Positions 1 through 7,576 of a stretch of DNA of 64,000 bases are shown here, one piece after another. Numbering within the stretch: the first letter of the stretch is position 1; each line of letters begins with the position of its first letter. The notes beneath the pieces are model-generated. The model had not been told where the DNA came from and did no database searches. It saw nothing but the letters and a program-made list of their open reading frames with translations. The position numbers and the translations under genes were made by a program. Source of the DNA: Phytopseudomonas flavescens (lineage in GTDB: Bacteria; Pseudomonadota; Gammaproteobacteria; Pseudomonadales; Pseudomonadaceae); the NCBI RefSeq assembly GCF_900100535.1, contig NZ_FNDG01000008.1, positions 1 through 64,000 on the forward strand. Reading direction: 5' to 3'.

Positions 1-356
1 AGGCGCTGCGCTACTACCGCGGCCTGGGCATACGGATTACTCGCATCATGACCGACAATGGCGTCTGCTACCGATCCAAGCGCTTCCGGCGTTTGGTGCG
101 CAGGCTTGGCTTGCGTCATCTGTGGACCAAACCCTACACACCGCGCACCAACGGCAAGGCCGAGCGATTCATCCAGACCAGCTTGCGCGAGTGGGCGTAT
201 GCCTGCAGCTATGACACTTCAGAGCAACGGGCCGCCCACCTGCTACCTTGGCTTCATCATTACAACTGGCACCGACCTCACGCCAGCCTAGGCTACCTAC
301 CACCCATCAGTCGCGCGCCACTTCCACTGAACAACGTACTGGGTTTACACACCTAG
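1..356 (+). pseudogene. IS481-type transposase, C-terminal part (cut by window edge)
   Basis: The reading frame is open from base 3 to the TAG at 354-356. It encodes the end of a DDE integrase-core transposase. The second catalytic Asp lies in TDNG, and the catalytic Glu in NGKAERFIQT. The tail HHYNWHRPHASLGYLPP is typical of IS481/IS3-like integrase cores, in which the C-terminal helix carries the HxxRPHxxL pattern. The 5' end lies outside the window, so it cannot be said whether the element is complete. No obvious terminal inverted repeat was recognised between the stop and glyA. The end of an insertion sequence is well supported; the exact IS family is inferred. Confidence 0.8.
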
Positions 357-477
357 CGGGCAGCGAGTGAACGCGGCTTATCCTGGCCATGATCACGCTT
401 CATATGCCTGGCCAGCCCGGATGCGTTAGAATCCGCAGCCTATTTTCATCTGCCCAGCCGACTCTCAGGGGATTGCC

Positions 478-1731
478 ATGTTCAGCCGTGATTTGACCAT
501 TGCCAAGTACGACGCCGAGCTCTTCGAAGCCATGCAGCAAGAAGCCCTGCGCCAGGAAGAGCACATCGAGCTGATCGCCTCGGAAAACTACACCAGCCCG
601 GCCGTCATGGAAGCCCAGGGCTCGGTGCTGACCAACAAGTACGCCGAAGGCTACCCGGGCAAGCGCTACTACGGTGGCTGCGAGTACGTCGACGTGGTCG
701 AGCAGCTTGCAATAGACAGAGCCAAGGAGCTGTTCGGCGCCGACTACGCCAACGTCCAGCCCCACGCCGGCTCCCAGGCCAACGCTGCCGTCTACCTGGC
801 CCTGCTCAGCGCCGGCGACACCATCCTCGGCATGAGCCTGGCCCACGGCGGCCACCTGACCCACGGCGCCAGCGTGTCTTCCTCGGGCAAGCTGTACAAC
901 GCCGTTCAGTACGGCATCGACGGCAACGGCCTGATCGACTACGACGAAGTCGAGCGCCTGGCTACCCTGCACAAGCCGAAGATGATCGTCGCCGGCTTCT
1001 CCGCCTATTCTCAGGTTCTGGACTTCCCGCGCTTCCGCGCCATCGCCGACAAGGTAGGTGCCTACCTGTTCGTCGACATGGCCCACGTGGCCGGCCTGGT
1101 CGCCGCTGGGGTGTACCCCAACCCGGTGCCGTTCGCCGACGTGGTGACCACCACCACCCACAAGACCCTGCGCGGCCCGCGCGGCGGCCTGATCCTCGCC
1201 AAGGCCAACGCCGACATCGAGAAGAAGCTCAACTCCGCCGTATTCCCGGGCGCCCAGGGCGGCCCGCTGGAGCACGTCATCGCCGCCAAGGCGATCTGCT
1301 TCAAGGAAGCGCTGCAGCCCGAGTTCAAGACCTACCAGCAGCAGGTCGTGAAAAACGCCCAGGCCATGGCCGGCGTATTCATCGAGCGTGGCTTCGACGT
1401 CGTTTCCGGCGGCACCCAGAACCACCTGTTCCTGCTCTCGCTGATCAAGCAGGAAATCTCCGGCAAGGACGCCGATGCCGCGCTGGGCAAGGCCTTCATC
1501 ACCGTCAACAAGAACTCGGTGCCGAATGACCCACGCTCCCCGTTCGTGACTTCCGGCCTGCGCTTCGGTACCCCGGCGGTCACCACCCGTGGCTTCAAGG
1601 AGGCCGAGTGCAAGGAACTGGCGGGCTGGATCTGCGACATCCTGGCCGACCTGAACAACGAAGCGGTGATCGACGCCGTCCGTGAGAAGGTCAAGGCCAT
1701 CTGCGCCAAACTGCCGGTTTACGGCAAGTAA
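478..1731 (+). CDS. glyA: Serine hydroxymethyltransferase
   Basis: 417-residue PLP enzyme that interconverts serine plus tetrahydrofolate with glycine plus 5,10-methylene-THF in the cytoplasm. It feeds one-carbon units to purine, thymidylate and methionine synthesis. The PLP-binding lysine is Lys229, within [14 protein letters not shown]. The N-terminal segment [15 protein letters not shown] and the substrate-site segment [13 protein letters not shown] are family hallmarks, and the length is normal. The ATG at 478 follows a purine-rich CAGGGG. The gene stands alone and ends at a strong intrinsic terminator. Pseudomonas genomes often carry two glyA paralogues; which one this is cannot be told here. 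Confidence 0.97.
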   Translation: MFSRDLTIAKYDAELFEAMQQEALRQEEHIELIASENYTSPAVMEAQGSVLTNKYAEGYPGKRYYGGCEYVDVVEQLAIDRAKELFGADYANVQPHAGSQANAAVYLALLSAGDTILGMSLAHGGHLTHGASVSSSGKLYNAVQYGIDGNGLIDYDEVERLATLHKPKMIVAGFSAYSQVLDFPRFRAIADKVGAYLFVDMAHVAGLVAAGVYPNPVPFADVVTTTTHKTLRGPRGGLILAKANADIEKKLNSAVFPGAQGGPLEHVIAAKAICFKEALQPEFKTYQQQVVKNAQAMAGVFIERGFDVVSGGTQNHLFLLSLIKQEISGKDADAALGKAFITVNKNSVPNDPRSPFVTSGLRFGTPAVTTRGFKEAECKELAGWICDILADLNNEAVIDAVREKVKAICAKLPVYGK

Positions 1732-1753
1732 GCGGCAGCGCTGCAAACGAAAG

Positions 1754-1777
1754 AGCCCGGCCGATGCCGGGCTTTTT
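1754..1777 (+). terminator. Intrinsic terminator of glyA
   Basis: An 8-bp perfect stem (AGCCCGGC / GCCGGGCT) with a CGAT loop is followed by a run of T, about 20 bases after the glyA stop codon. Confidence 0.9.
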
Positions 1778-1846
1778 CATGCCGGTGAAAAAACAAGGCC
1801 CCTAGGATGCCTGCCACCTCACCGCTGAAAGCAAACGCCACACACG

Positions 1847-1873
1847 AAAAAGCCGCGCACTGCGCGGCTTTTT
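1847..1873. terminator. Bidirectional intrinsic terminator
   Basis: The stem GCCGCGCA / TGCGCGGC is flanked by A5 on the left and T5 on the right, so it can stop transcription from either side. It lies just beyond the 3' end of the minus-strand lipoprotein gene and is probably that gene's terminator, as well as a backup for glyA. Confidence 0.8.
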
Positions 1874-1923
1874 CGGTAGCGAACCTGCTCGGTTTCCCGA
1901 ACAGGCTGACGGGGCACTCGTGA

Positions 1924-2313
1924 TCAACGCGATGCAGCGGCCGGTGCGGCAGTAGCGGTGGCCGTGCACGGAGCGCTGGCACCGAGGCCGGCGGTCATGC
2001 TTTCGACGTTGTTGAGCACGTCATTGCCCTGGTTGACCTTCTGCGCCTTCTCCGCAGCCTGCATGCGCTGGGCGTAGGTGGTTGAGTCACCCTGGAAGCT
2101 CTGCTGGGTTTCCAGCACGGAGTTGGCGATGCTCAGCAGGCTGCGGCCGGTGGAGATCAAGTTGTCGGAGGTGCTCGGCGTGCACGGTGCGGCGCCACCG
2201 GCCACCTGCGAGCTGTGCAGGCCCTGGCTTTGCGTGTTCTGCGGCAGGCACCCTGCCAGGGTGACCAGCACGGGTGCAATGAGTAGAGCCCCAAGCGTTC
2301 CTTTGGTAGCCAT
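1924..2313 (-). CDS. Small predicted lipoprotein, function unknown
   Basis: 129 residues. An N-terminal hydrophobic signal ends in the lipobox LAGC, so signal peptidase II would cleave before Cys22 and the protein would be lipid-anchored, probably in the outer membrane. The mature part is low in complexity, rich in Ala, Ser, Thr and Gln, with a short amphipathic stretch (LISTGRSLLSIANSVLETQ) that could form a helix. No enzymatic motif is visible. It is a stand-alone gene running toward glyA, with a bidirectional terminator between. It was not matched to a named family. Confidence 0.75.
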   Translation of the reverse strand: MATKGTLGALLIAPVLVTLAGCLPQNTQSQGLHSSQVAGGAAPCTPSTSDNLISTGRSLLSIANSVLETQQSFQGDSTTYAQRMQAAEKAQKVNQGNDVLNNVESMTAGLGASAPCTATATAAPAAASR

Positions 2314-2520
2314 TCGATGCGTCCCTCTATCTGTCAGTCTGTCAGTGGACTCCGACTCATTGCCGAAGCGATGCCCGCGATTTTAGAAAGGGTATATGAG
2401 CAGCGGAATAGTACGGGTGTGCTAAAGGCACTTTGCGGACTTATTGTTGTCTTGCGTGTGCAAATGCCGGCGGCCTATGGTGGGCGGATATCCGACTCGA
2501 ATGGCCTGCAGGGAATCCCC

Positions 2521-4152
2521 ATGTCCGTAACCACCTCCCCGGCGTACGACGTCGAGCATGCTCAGGCGGTCGTGCGCCTGATCATCTCGCCAATCGCCAT
2601 CAGCTACGCACTGGTGCTCTACTACCTCGCCATGATCGAGGCGGAGGTGGCCTGGGATATCTTCCTCTACGAAGCGACCTACTGTGCCGCCGCCCTGGCG
2701 CTCTGGTTCGACATTCGCCGCCGCCCCGGCAGCTACCCGCTGCGACGGGTGCTCACCATGCTGATCGACTACACCACCATCACCTTGGTCATTTCAGCGG
2801 GCGGCGCCCCCATGCTGCCGATCTACGCCGTTCTGCTCTGGGTGACGGTCGGCTACGGGTTGCGTTACAGGGCGGGTTACCTGCTGCTGGCAACCATCAT
2901 GGCCACGCTCTCGCTGCTGATAATCACCGTCACGTCGGCCTACTGGCAGTCGCAGCCCTACCTGATCTTCACCCTGGTGCTCACCACCCTGATGGTGCCG
3001 GCCTACATACACTCCCTGCTCAAGCGCTCACGCCGGGCGACCGAGGCCGAGCAGGCTGCCAACCTGGCCAAGTCGCAGTTCCTGGCGCAGGCCAGTCACG
3101 ATCTGCGTCAGCCCATTCACTCCATCAGCCTGTTCACCGCCTGCCTGCGCGACAGCAGCCTGGACAGCGAGCAGAAGCGTCTGGTAGAGAACATCGACAA
3201 ATCGCTGAACAGCGTTGCCCGCCTGTTCCGCTCGATTCTCGACATCTACTCGCTGGACAGTGGCAAGGTGGTCCCGCAGATGGAAGCCCTGCCACTGCAC
3301 AACCTGCTGCAGCAACTGGTCCAGCAGAATACCGAAGCGGCTCGCTGGGCCGGGGTGGCTATCCGCCTGCGCTGCCCGCCGATATACGTGTACGCCGATC
3401 AAGGGCTACTGACCACCATGCTGCAGAACCTGCTCTCCAACGCCCTGAAGTACGCCCCGGGGCAGCCCATGCTGATCGGCTGCCGAAGCAGGAGCACGGG
3501 CGTGTCCATCGAGCTTTACGACAAGGGCCGAGGCATCGCCGAAGCGCACCTCGATAACATCTTCGAAGAGTTCTACCGGGTGCGTCAGGCCCGCGACAGC
3601 GATGTCGAGGGTATGGGCCTGGGGCTGACCATCGTCAGGCGGCTGGCCACTCTGATGGACCTGCGTATTCGCATCCGCTCCGTGGAGGGCCACGGCACCC
3701 TCGCGGCAATCGATGGCCTGCAGCGGGTGACGCCGCCGGTCGAGCGCGCAGCGCCGGCACAGGGCGGCAACCAGGCGCCACGCATGCTGGATGGGCTGCG
3801 AGTGTGCCTGATCGAGGACGATCAGAACGTGCTGCTGGCCACCGCCACCCTGCTGAAGAAGTGGGGCTGCGAAGTCGCCACCTTCACCTCGCTGCCCGAC
3901 GTATCGCCGGACTTCGATCTGGTGGTCACCGACTTCGACCTCGGGCGCGAAGCCTCCGGGGCCGACTGCATCAAGCATGTCCGCGCACTCAGCGGCCGCA
4001 ACGTCCCGGCGATCATCATGACCGGGCACGACGTGCGCCGTGTGCAGGAACAGCTGGGCGACGACAACATTCCGATCCTGTCCAAGCCCGTGCAGCCCGC
4101 CGAACTGCGCTCGCTGCTGGTGGCACTCAAACTCGCATCGCGGGCCGCCTGA
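2521..4152 (+). CDS. Hybrid sensor histidine kinase with C-terminal receiver domain
   Basis: 543 residues from the ATG at 2521, which follows AGGGA; an in-frame ATG at 2317 lies in poor coding sequence and was not used. The first ~200 residues hold several hydrophobic segments (input domain in the inner membrane). The dimerisation and phosphoacceptor box ASHDLRQPIHSI has its His at residue 193. An HATPase domain follows, with N box NLLSNALKYAP and G boxes DKGRGI and GMGLGLTIV. The C-terminal receiver starts at VCLIEDDQN, with the phospho-accepting Asp near residue 471 (DLVVTDFDLG) and the switch Lys in SKPVQP. It is convergent with a LuxR-type response regulator only 3 bp away, its likely partner. 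The stimulus is unknown. Confidence 0.88.
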   Translation: MSVTTSPAYDVEHAQAVVRLIISPIAISYALVLYYLAMIEAEVAWDIFLYEATYCAAALALWFDIRRRPGSYPLRRVLTMLIDYTTITLVISAGGAPMLPIYAVLLWVTVGYGLRYRAGYLLLATIMATLSLLIITVTSAYWQSQPYLIFTLVLTTLMVPAYIHSLLKRSRRATEAEQAANLAKSQFLAQASHDLRQPIHSISLFTACLRDSSLDSEQKRLVENIDKSLNSVARLFRSILDIYSLDSGKVVPQMEALPLHNLLQQLVQQNTEAARWAGVAIRLRCPPIYVYADQGLLTTMLQNLLSNALKYAPGQPMLIGCRSRSTGVSIELYDKGRGIAEAHLDNIFEEFYRVRQARDSDVEGMGLGLTIVRRLATLMDLRIRIRSVEGHGTLAAIDGLQRVTPPVERAAPAQGGNQAPRMLDGLRVCLIEDDQNVLLATATLLKKWGCEVATFTSLPDVSPDFDLVVTDFDLGREASGADCIKHVRALSGRNVPAIIMTGHDVRRVQEQLGDDNIPILSKPVQPAELRSLLVALKLASRAA

Positions 4153-4155
4153 CGC

Positions 4156-4791
4156 TCAGCGCAAGCCCGCCTGCGCTGCCTTGGCGGCTGCGGCGGCACG
4201 GCTGCCGACATCCATCGTGCGCAGCAGGGACGAGACATGGATACGAACGGTAAAGGGAGAGATGTCCAACTGGCGGGCGATCTCCTTGTTCGACAGGCCG
4301 CGCACCAGTAGCCGCAGCACGTCCTGCTGGCGGGGCGTCAGTTGCTCGAGCAAGTGCCTGCCCTCGGTAAAGGCCGGCACCCCGGCCGGGCCCAGGCTGA
4401 GGACGAAATCCCCCGCCCGCACGGCCAGTAGCCCGGCGGCAATTTCGTCGGGCGGCGTCGCCTTGCCGATGAACCCATCGGCACCAGCGGCCATCACCTC
4501 GTCGATCAGCTCGCGGTTGTCGACCATCGATACGATCACGATGGAGCTGCGCTGGAACCGCTGGCGCAACGCACCAATGGCCTGCGGGGACTGCCCCGGA
4601 AACAGCAGATCGAGCATGAACAGACTGGGCGGCGCGCCGGCGCCGGCCAGGGCGAGCACCTCGTCCATGTCGCCGGCCTCGAGCATGCAAGCGTGGGGGA
4701 ACACGCGTTGCGCGATGCGGCTAAGGCCTTCGCGAAAGACCGGGTGATCATCGGCGACGATAATGCGGTCTTGCGGGGAGCGATCGATCAT
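4156..4791 (-). CDS. NarL/FixJ-type response regulator
   Basis: 211 residues. The N-terminal receiver has the acidic pair VADDHP and the phospho-Asp at residue 61 (FMLDLLF), with Lys in IGKATPP. The C-terminal LuxR-type helix-turn-helix runs from about residue 146 ([20 protein letters not shown]). It is a DNA-binding transcriptional regulator. Its stop codon is 3 bp from that of the convergent hybrid histidine kinase, so the two probably form one phosphorelay even though they are not co-transcribed. Target genes are not evident; no catabolic operon adjoins it. Confidence 0.88.
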   Translation of the reverse strand: MIDRSPQDRIIVADDHPVFREGLSRIAQRVFPHACMLEAGDMDEVLALAGAGAPPSLFMLDLLFPGQSPQAIGALRQRFQRSSIVIVSMVDNRELIDEVMAAGADGFIGKATPPDEIAAGLLAVRAGDFVLSLGPAGVPAFTEGRHLLEQLTPRQQDVLRLLVRGLSNKEIARQLDISPFTVRIHVSSLLRTMDVGSRAAAAAKAAQAGLR

Positions 4792-5138
4792 AAGGATATT
4801 TTCATTATGGGCTCAGACTACAGTCATATCCGTGGAGGCGCCACGACCTGGTTCTCAGTCTGGGCCGGATGGGGCCGGCACATCGCTCCCTGCAGATGGC
4901 GGCCAAGCGACATAGACCCCCGGATGCGTTGAAAAGATCCTGGAACGGAGGCAGGTTTGCCTGTTTCTTCCGCCGAGCGGCCTGCTGCCCATCTGCAGAA
5001 CGTCATGCAGTGAACCGCCACGGGCCCAAGCTCTACAGCCAAGCAGGGATGTGATCGACAGGATCAAAGAGGATGGCTGGTTCGAGGACGGCAGCACTGC
5101 GCGGTGAACGCGCTCGCGCATCACCCGCCAGAAACGCA
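4792..5138. other. Intergenic gap with no recognised gene
   Basis: About 350 bases between the response regulator and the tRNA-island boundary. It should hold the promoter of the response regulator. No convincing ORF, RNA gene or repeat was recognised; open frames here have atypical composition and no plausible ribosome site. Confidence 0.5.
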
Positions 5139-5161
5139 AAAGCCGCGCAATGCGCGGCTTT
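5139..5161. terminator. Intrinsic terminator, probably the original one of the CAT tRNA gene
   Basis: The stem GCCGCGC / GCGCGGC is flanked by AAA and TTT and lies immediately beyond the displaced tRNA 3' end at 5167. Read on the minus strand it follows the tRNA CCA end by a few bases, as expected if it terminated the tRNA gene before the island inserted. Confidence 0.7.
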
Positions 5162-5166
5162 CAAGG

Positions 5167-5212
5167 TGGTGGGCCCACACGGACTCGAACCGTGGACCAA
5201 AGGATTATGAGT
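5167..5212 (-). repeat. Displaced tRNA 3' half: distal attachment site of the island (att copy 1)
   Basis: 46 bases identical to 11500-11545, the 3' half (anticodon loop to CCA) of the intact CAT tRNA gene. After base 5212 the similarity stops abruptly, so this copy lacks the 5' half of the tRNA. This is the standard footprint of site-specific integration of an element into a tRNA gene, with the crossover in or near the anticodon loop. Confidence 0.9.
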
Positions 5213-5258
5213 TGCCTGGAAACGCTGCAAGCCTAGTGAAACCGTGAGTAGGTTAGCG

Positions 5259-5375
5259 TAGGTACAGTTAGCTGGAAGTAGCGTGGTTACTGGTGTTGAG
5301 CGTAATTATGCGGAATCGGTAAAAACTTAGTACTGTACCGCCATTGTACTGATGAGAACCATTTGGCTGTACCTA
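5259..5375. repeat. GTAC-containing short repeats beside the att site (possible integrase arm sites)
   Basis: Just inside the left boundary, TAGGTACAG at 5259-5267 and its exact reverse complement CTGTACCTA at 5367-5375 bracket further partial copies (CTGTACC at 5333-5339, TTGTACTG at about 5345). Clustered short repeats next to an att site are typical of arm-type binding sites of tyrosine recombinases. The role is inferred; the repeats are seen. Confidence 0.45.
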
Positions 5376-5379
5376 ATGC

Positions 5380-6477
5380 CTAGGGTGTGGCCATTTCTAA
5401 TGGTTGCTTTTCTCTTCCACTGACTACCGGATCATGCTCCAGAGAGGCCCTGATATTGCTCAGTAGTGTTGCTGCGATTATCGGAGAGACGCTGTTGCCA
5501 ATCATCCTGCAGCTATGCCACACGGTTGGATGGAAAATGAAATCATCAGGGAATCCTTGAAGCCTTGCGCACTCGCGAGGAGTGATCACACGATTCTCTA
5601 ACGGATGTAACGGCCTCACTGCTTGGTAGGAGCCACGATCACTACCAGTCCCTGCCCTCAAGGTAGGGCATAGGCCATCCCAAGCAAGCCGTTTATATTT
5701 TCCTACAGGATCGACGCCTCCTTGCGGGACTGACTGAAATCGCTCGACTGTCTCGGCCCGATGCTCGGTTAGTTGGTGGCTTGTAAAGACCCCTGACTCT
5801 GCGCGCAGCTTCTGAGCGTAAGCAGAAGCCTTGCGGGCGCCGTATTTCCAAAGATTAGGGTTTCCCCGAACGGTTGTTGAAGTAGCCAAATCCCCGATCG
5901 CGTCATGAACGTTGACCCTCAGAGCATCTGATTGGGTCAGGCTCTCTAAGCTGGGAACCCGCATTCTCTGTTTATCGAAACCAAACACAAAAACGCGGCG
6001 GCGCTTGGTAGGAGCGCCAAAGTCAGATGCATCTAAAACAACAGGGCCAACTATTTGCCATTTCCCTCTCAGGGACGCGATGGCCTCCTCAAGAACGTGC
6101 CTGTTAGCTGGGAAAACCAATCCAGGCACGTTTTCCATCATGAAAAATGCAGGCTTTACAGTCGCCACAATTCGGAAGAACTCGCCCAGCAGCGAGCGCC
6201 TGGGGTCGTCTGCTAAGCCCCTCCCCATCCCGCTAAAAGCCTGGCAGGGAGGGCCCCCAATCACCCCATCAACACCACGAGGTAGAAGGGCTTTAAGTCT
6301 GTCGCTTGTCAGCGTCGTGACGTCAGCATTGAGGAAAGGAATCGCCGGGAAATTCAGTCCGAATGAGCTGGAGAGAATGGGGTCGATGTCAACCGCAAGC
6401 TCCGTGGTGAATCCAGCTTGTTTGGAGCCAAGGGTGAGGCCACCACACCCGCTGAAGAGGTCTAAAAGGGTCAGCAT
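5380..6477 (-). CDS. Cytosine-C5 DNA methyltransferase
   Basis: 365 residues with the ordered motifs of C5 MTases: motif I DLFSGCGGLTLG (SAM binding, residues 6-17), motif IV GGPPCQAFSGMGRG with the catalytic Cys78, motif VI ENVPG (115-119), motif VIII around KRRRVFVFGF, a short target-recognition region, and motif X MIGNSVSP near the C-terminus. It should methylate cytosine in a specific but unknown DNA sequence. It is the last gene of a minus-strand operon behind the GHKL ATPase and the SAM-fold gene (118-bp gap). No restriction endonuclease gene is recognisable nearby, so it is either an orphan or part of an unconventional restriction system. Confidence 0.95.
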   Translation of the reverse strand: MLTLLDLFSGCGGLTLGSKQAGFTTELAVDIDPILSSSFGLNFPAIPFLNADVTTLTSDRLKALLPRGVDGVIGGPPCQAFSGMGRGLADDPRRSLLGEFFRIVATVKPAFFMMENVPGLVFPANRHVLEEAIASLRGKWQIVGPVVLDASDFGAPTKRRRVFVFGFDKQRMRVPSLESLTQSDALRVNVHDAIGDLATSTTVRGNPNLWKYGARKASAYAQKLRAESGVFTSHQLTEHRAETVERFQSVPQGGVDPVGKYKRLAWDGLCPTLRAGTGSDRGSYQAVRPLHPLENRVITPRECARLQGFPDDFIFHPTVWHSCRMIGNSVSPIIAATLLSNIRASLEHDPVVSGREKQPLEMATP

Positions 6478-6595
6478 AGAGAAATTCCGTTATGGCGATC
6501 AAACGGTACTCCAATGGAGCTGGCTTGTCGATCGGGCGCGGAATCCTATCAGCTGATTGGGCAAAGCACACCCCCTAGGGGCTAGCCGGCACAAC

Positions 6596-7576
6596 CTAAA
6601 TCACTACCCTCGAATACCAAGGGTACATTCTGTAGAACGAAATGAAGTTACTCATTTCATCCCGCGCCGATTGATCATCCTTGCCGACGTAATAATTTAG
6701 ATCTTCGAAAATTTCGTCCGCAGTCGCACCGGGCAGCATGGACTCCACATGCACACGCTCTTTAAGAGAAAGCACGGGAACACTGATAGATTTAGGGGCT
6801 TGAATACAGTCGTTATAAAATGGCCAACTGCGCAACCTCGTTTTGTCGAAGAACTGATCTCGCTCTTCAGCATTTAAAAGAACACAACAAAGCGTCAGCA
6901 TTTGTTGTCCGTCGGTGTAAGCAAAAGAAACAAGCGGCTCCAGTACTAAACTTGAGTCACCTGCAAGCCCGTGCTTTGCCGCGTTAATTAAGGCCTTGAG
7001 AAGAAGTGCTGGATAATTCTTTGTATTAACGTCGCTAGGATTTATATGTGCCGGGGCGTATTCCCCCAGTCGGGCTCGGGCTGTTTCTGCTCTGCGATTC
7101 AATATTTCGGCCTTAGCATCGGCATGCCCTAATGAAACCGGGGTTGCGTTAACCGTAACTTTAAATATATCACCATGACTCAGCTTCTCTACAAGCTGCT
7201 GAAGTTCGGCAAGCTGTATACTAATCTGCGGAGTTGCATAGTCAAACCAGACTATCAGATTGTCTGCAGCGTCGAAGTCAAAGGAATTCAAGAAGTCCGA
7301 GCTGCTCTCTTTTCGCAGCGCAATACACGAGGACGGCTTGTTAAACTTCTGCCTTGAGAATACGTTCCCATCCATCTCTAAGGAAATCATGTTAGAGATC
7401 CTAAGAGATGAGTGCAGGTGCTTAAAATCCTCTAGGAATGGCCCGCCAAAGCCGATATATTGGAAGTCCGATACATTAAAATATCTTCCAACTCGTGTAA
7501 GCAGGTCAATAAAAAGGTTTCTCTCGATAGCCTTGTTCTGGCGAAGATGATAAGGGATGTTACCTCCGGCGCTCAT
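6596..7576 (-). CDS. Predicted SAM-fold (methyltransferase-like) protein of unknown function
   Basis: 326 residues. A Rossmann-type nucleotide-binding turn is visible as YIGFGGPFLEDF (residues 40-51). It is followed about 20 residues later by the acidic strand end SLEMDG (65-70), as in class I methyltransferases, and then by the strand LIVWFDYATP (107-116) in the place of motif IV. There is no NPPY or PCQ motif, so it is not a conventional DNA methyltransferase. Its ATG overlaps the stop of the upstream GHKL gene by 4 bp, so the two are translationally coupled. Low GC suggests transfer. A role with the ATPase and the C5 methyltransferase in one system is inferred; catalytic activity is unproven. 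Confidence 0.7.
   Translation of the reverse strand: MSAGGNIPYHLRQNKAIERNLFIDLLTRVGRYFNVSDFQYIGFGGPFLEDFKHLHSSLRISNMISLEMDGNVFSRQKFNKPSSCIALRKESSSDFLNSFDFDAADNLIVWFDYATPQISIQLAELQQLVEKLSHGDIFKVTVNATPVSLGHADAKAEILNRRAETARARLGEYAPAHINPSDVNTKNYPALLLKALINAAKHGLAGDSSLVLEPLVSFAYTDGQQMLTLCCVLLNAEERDQFFDKTRLRSWPFYNDCIQAPKSISVPVLSLKERVHVESMLPGATADEIFEDLNYYVGKDDQSARDEMSNFISFYRMYPWYSRVVI

Noticed and set aside
400..1746. Long minus-strand open frame across glyA
   Set aside because: It is the antisense shadow of a highly conserved GC-rich gene, with no ribosome site and no recognisable protein features.
2433..3557. 374-codon plus-strand open frame in a second frame of the histidine kinase gene
   Set aside because: Arg/His/Ala-rich composition typical of a shifted GC-rich frame; the kinase frame carries all conserved motifs.
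5167..5212. A second tRNA gene at 5.2 kb
   Set aside because: Only the 3' half is present; the 5' half is absent, so it is an attachment-site duplicate, not a tRNA gene.
4869..5230. Small open frames between the response regulator and the island
   Set aside because: They overlap the terminator and tRNA-derived repeat and lack coding character.
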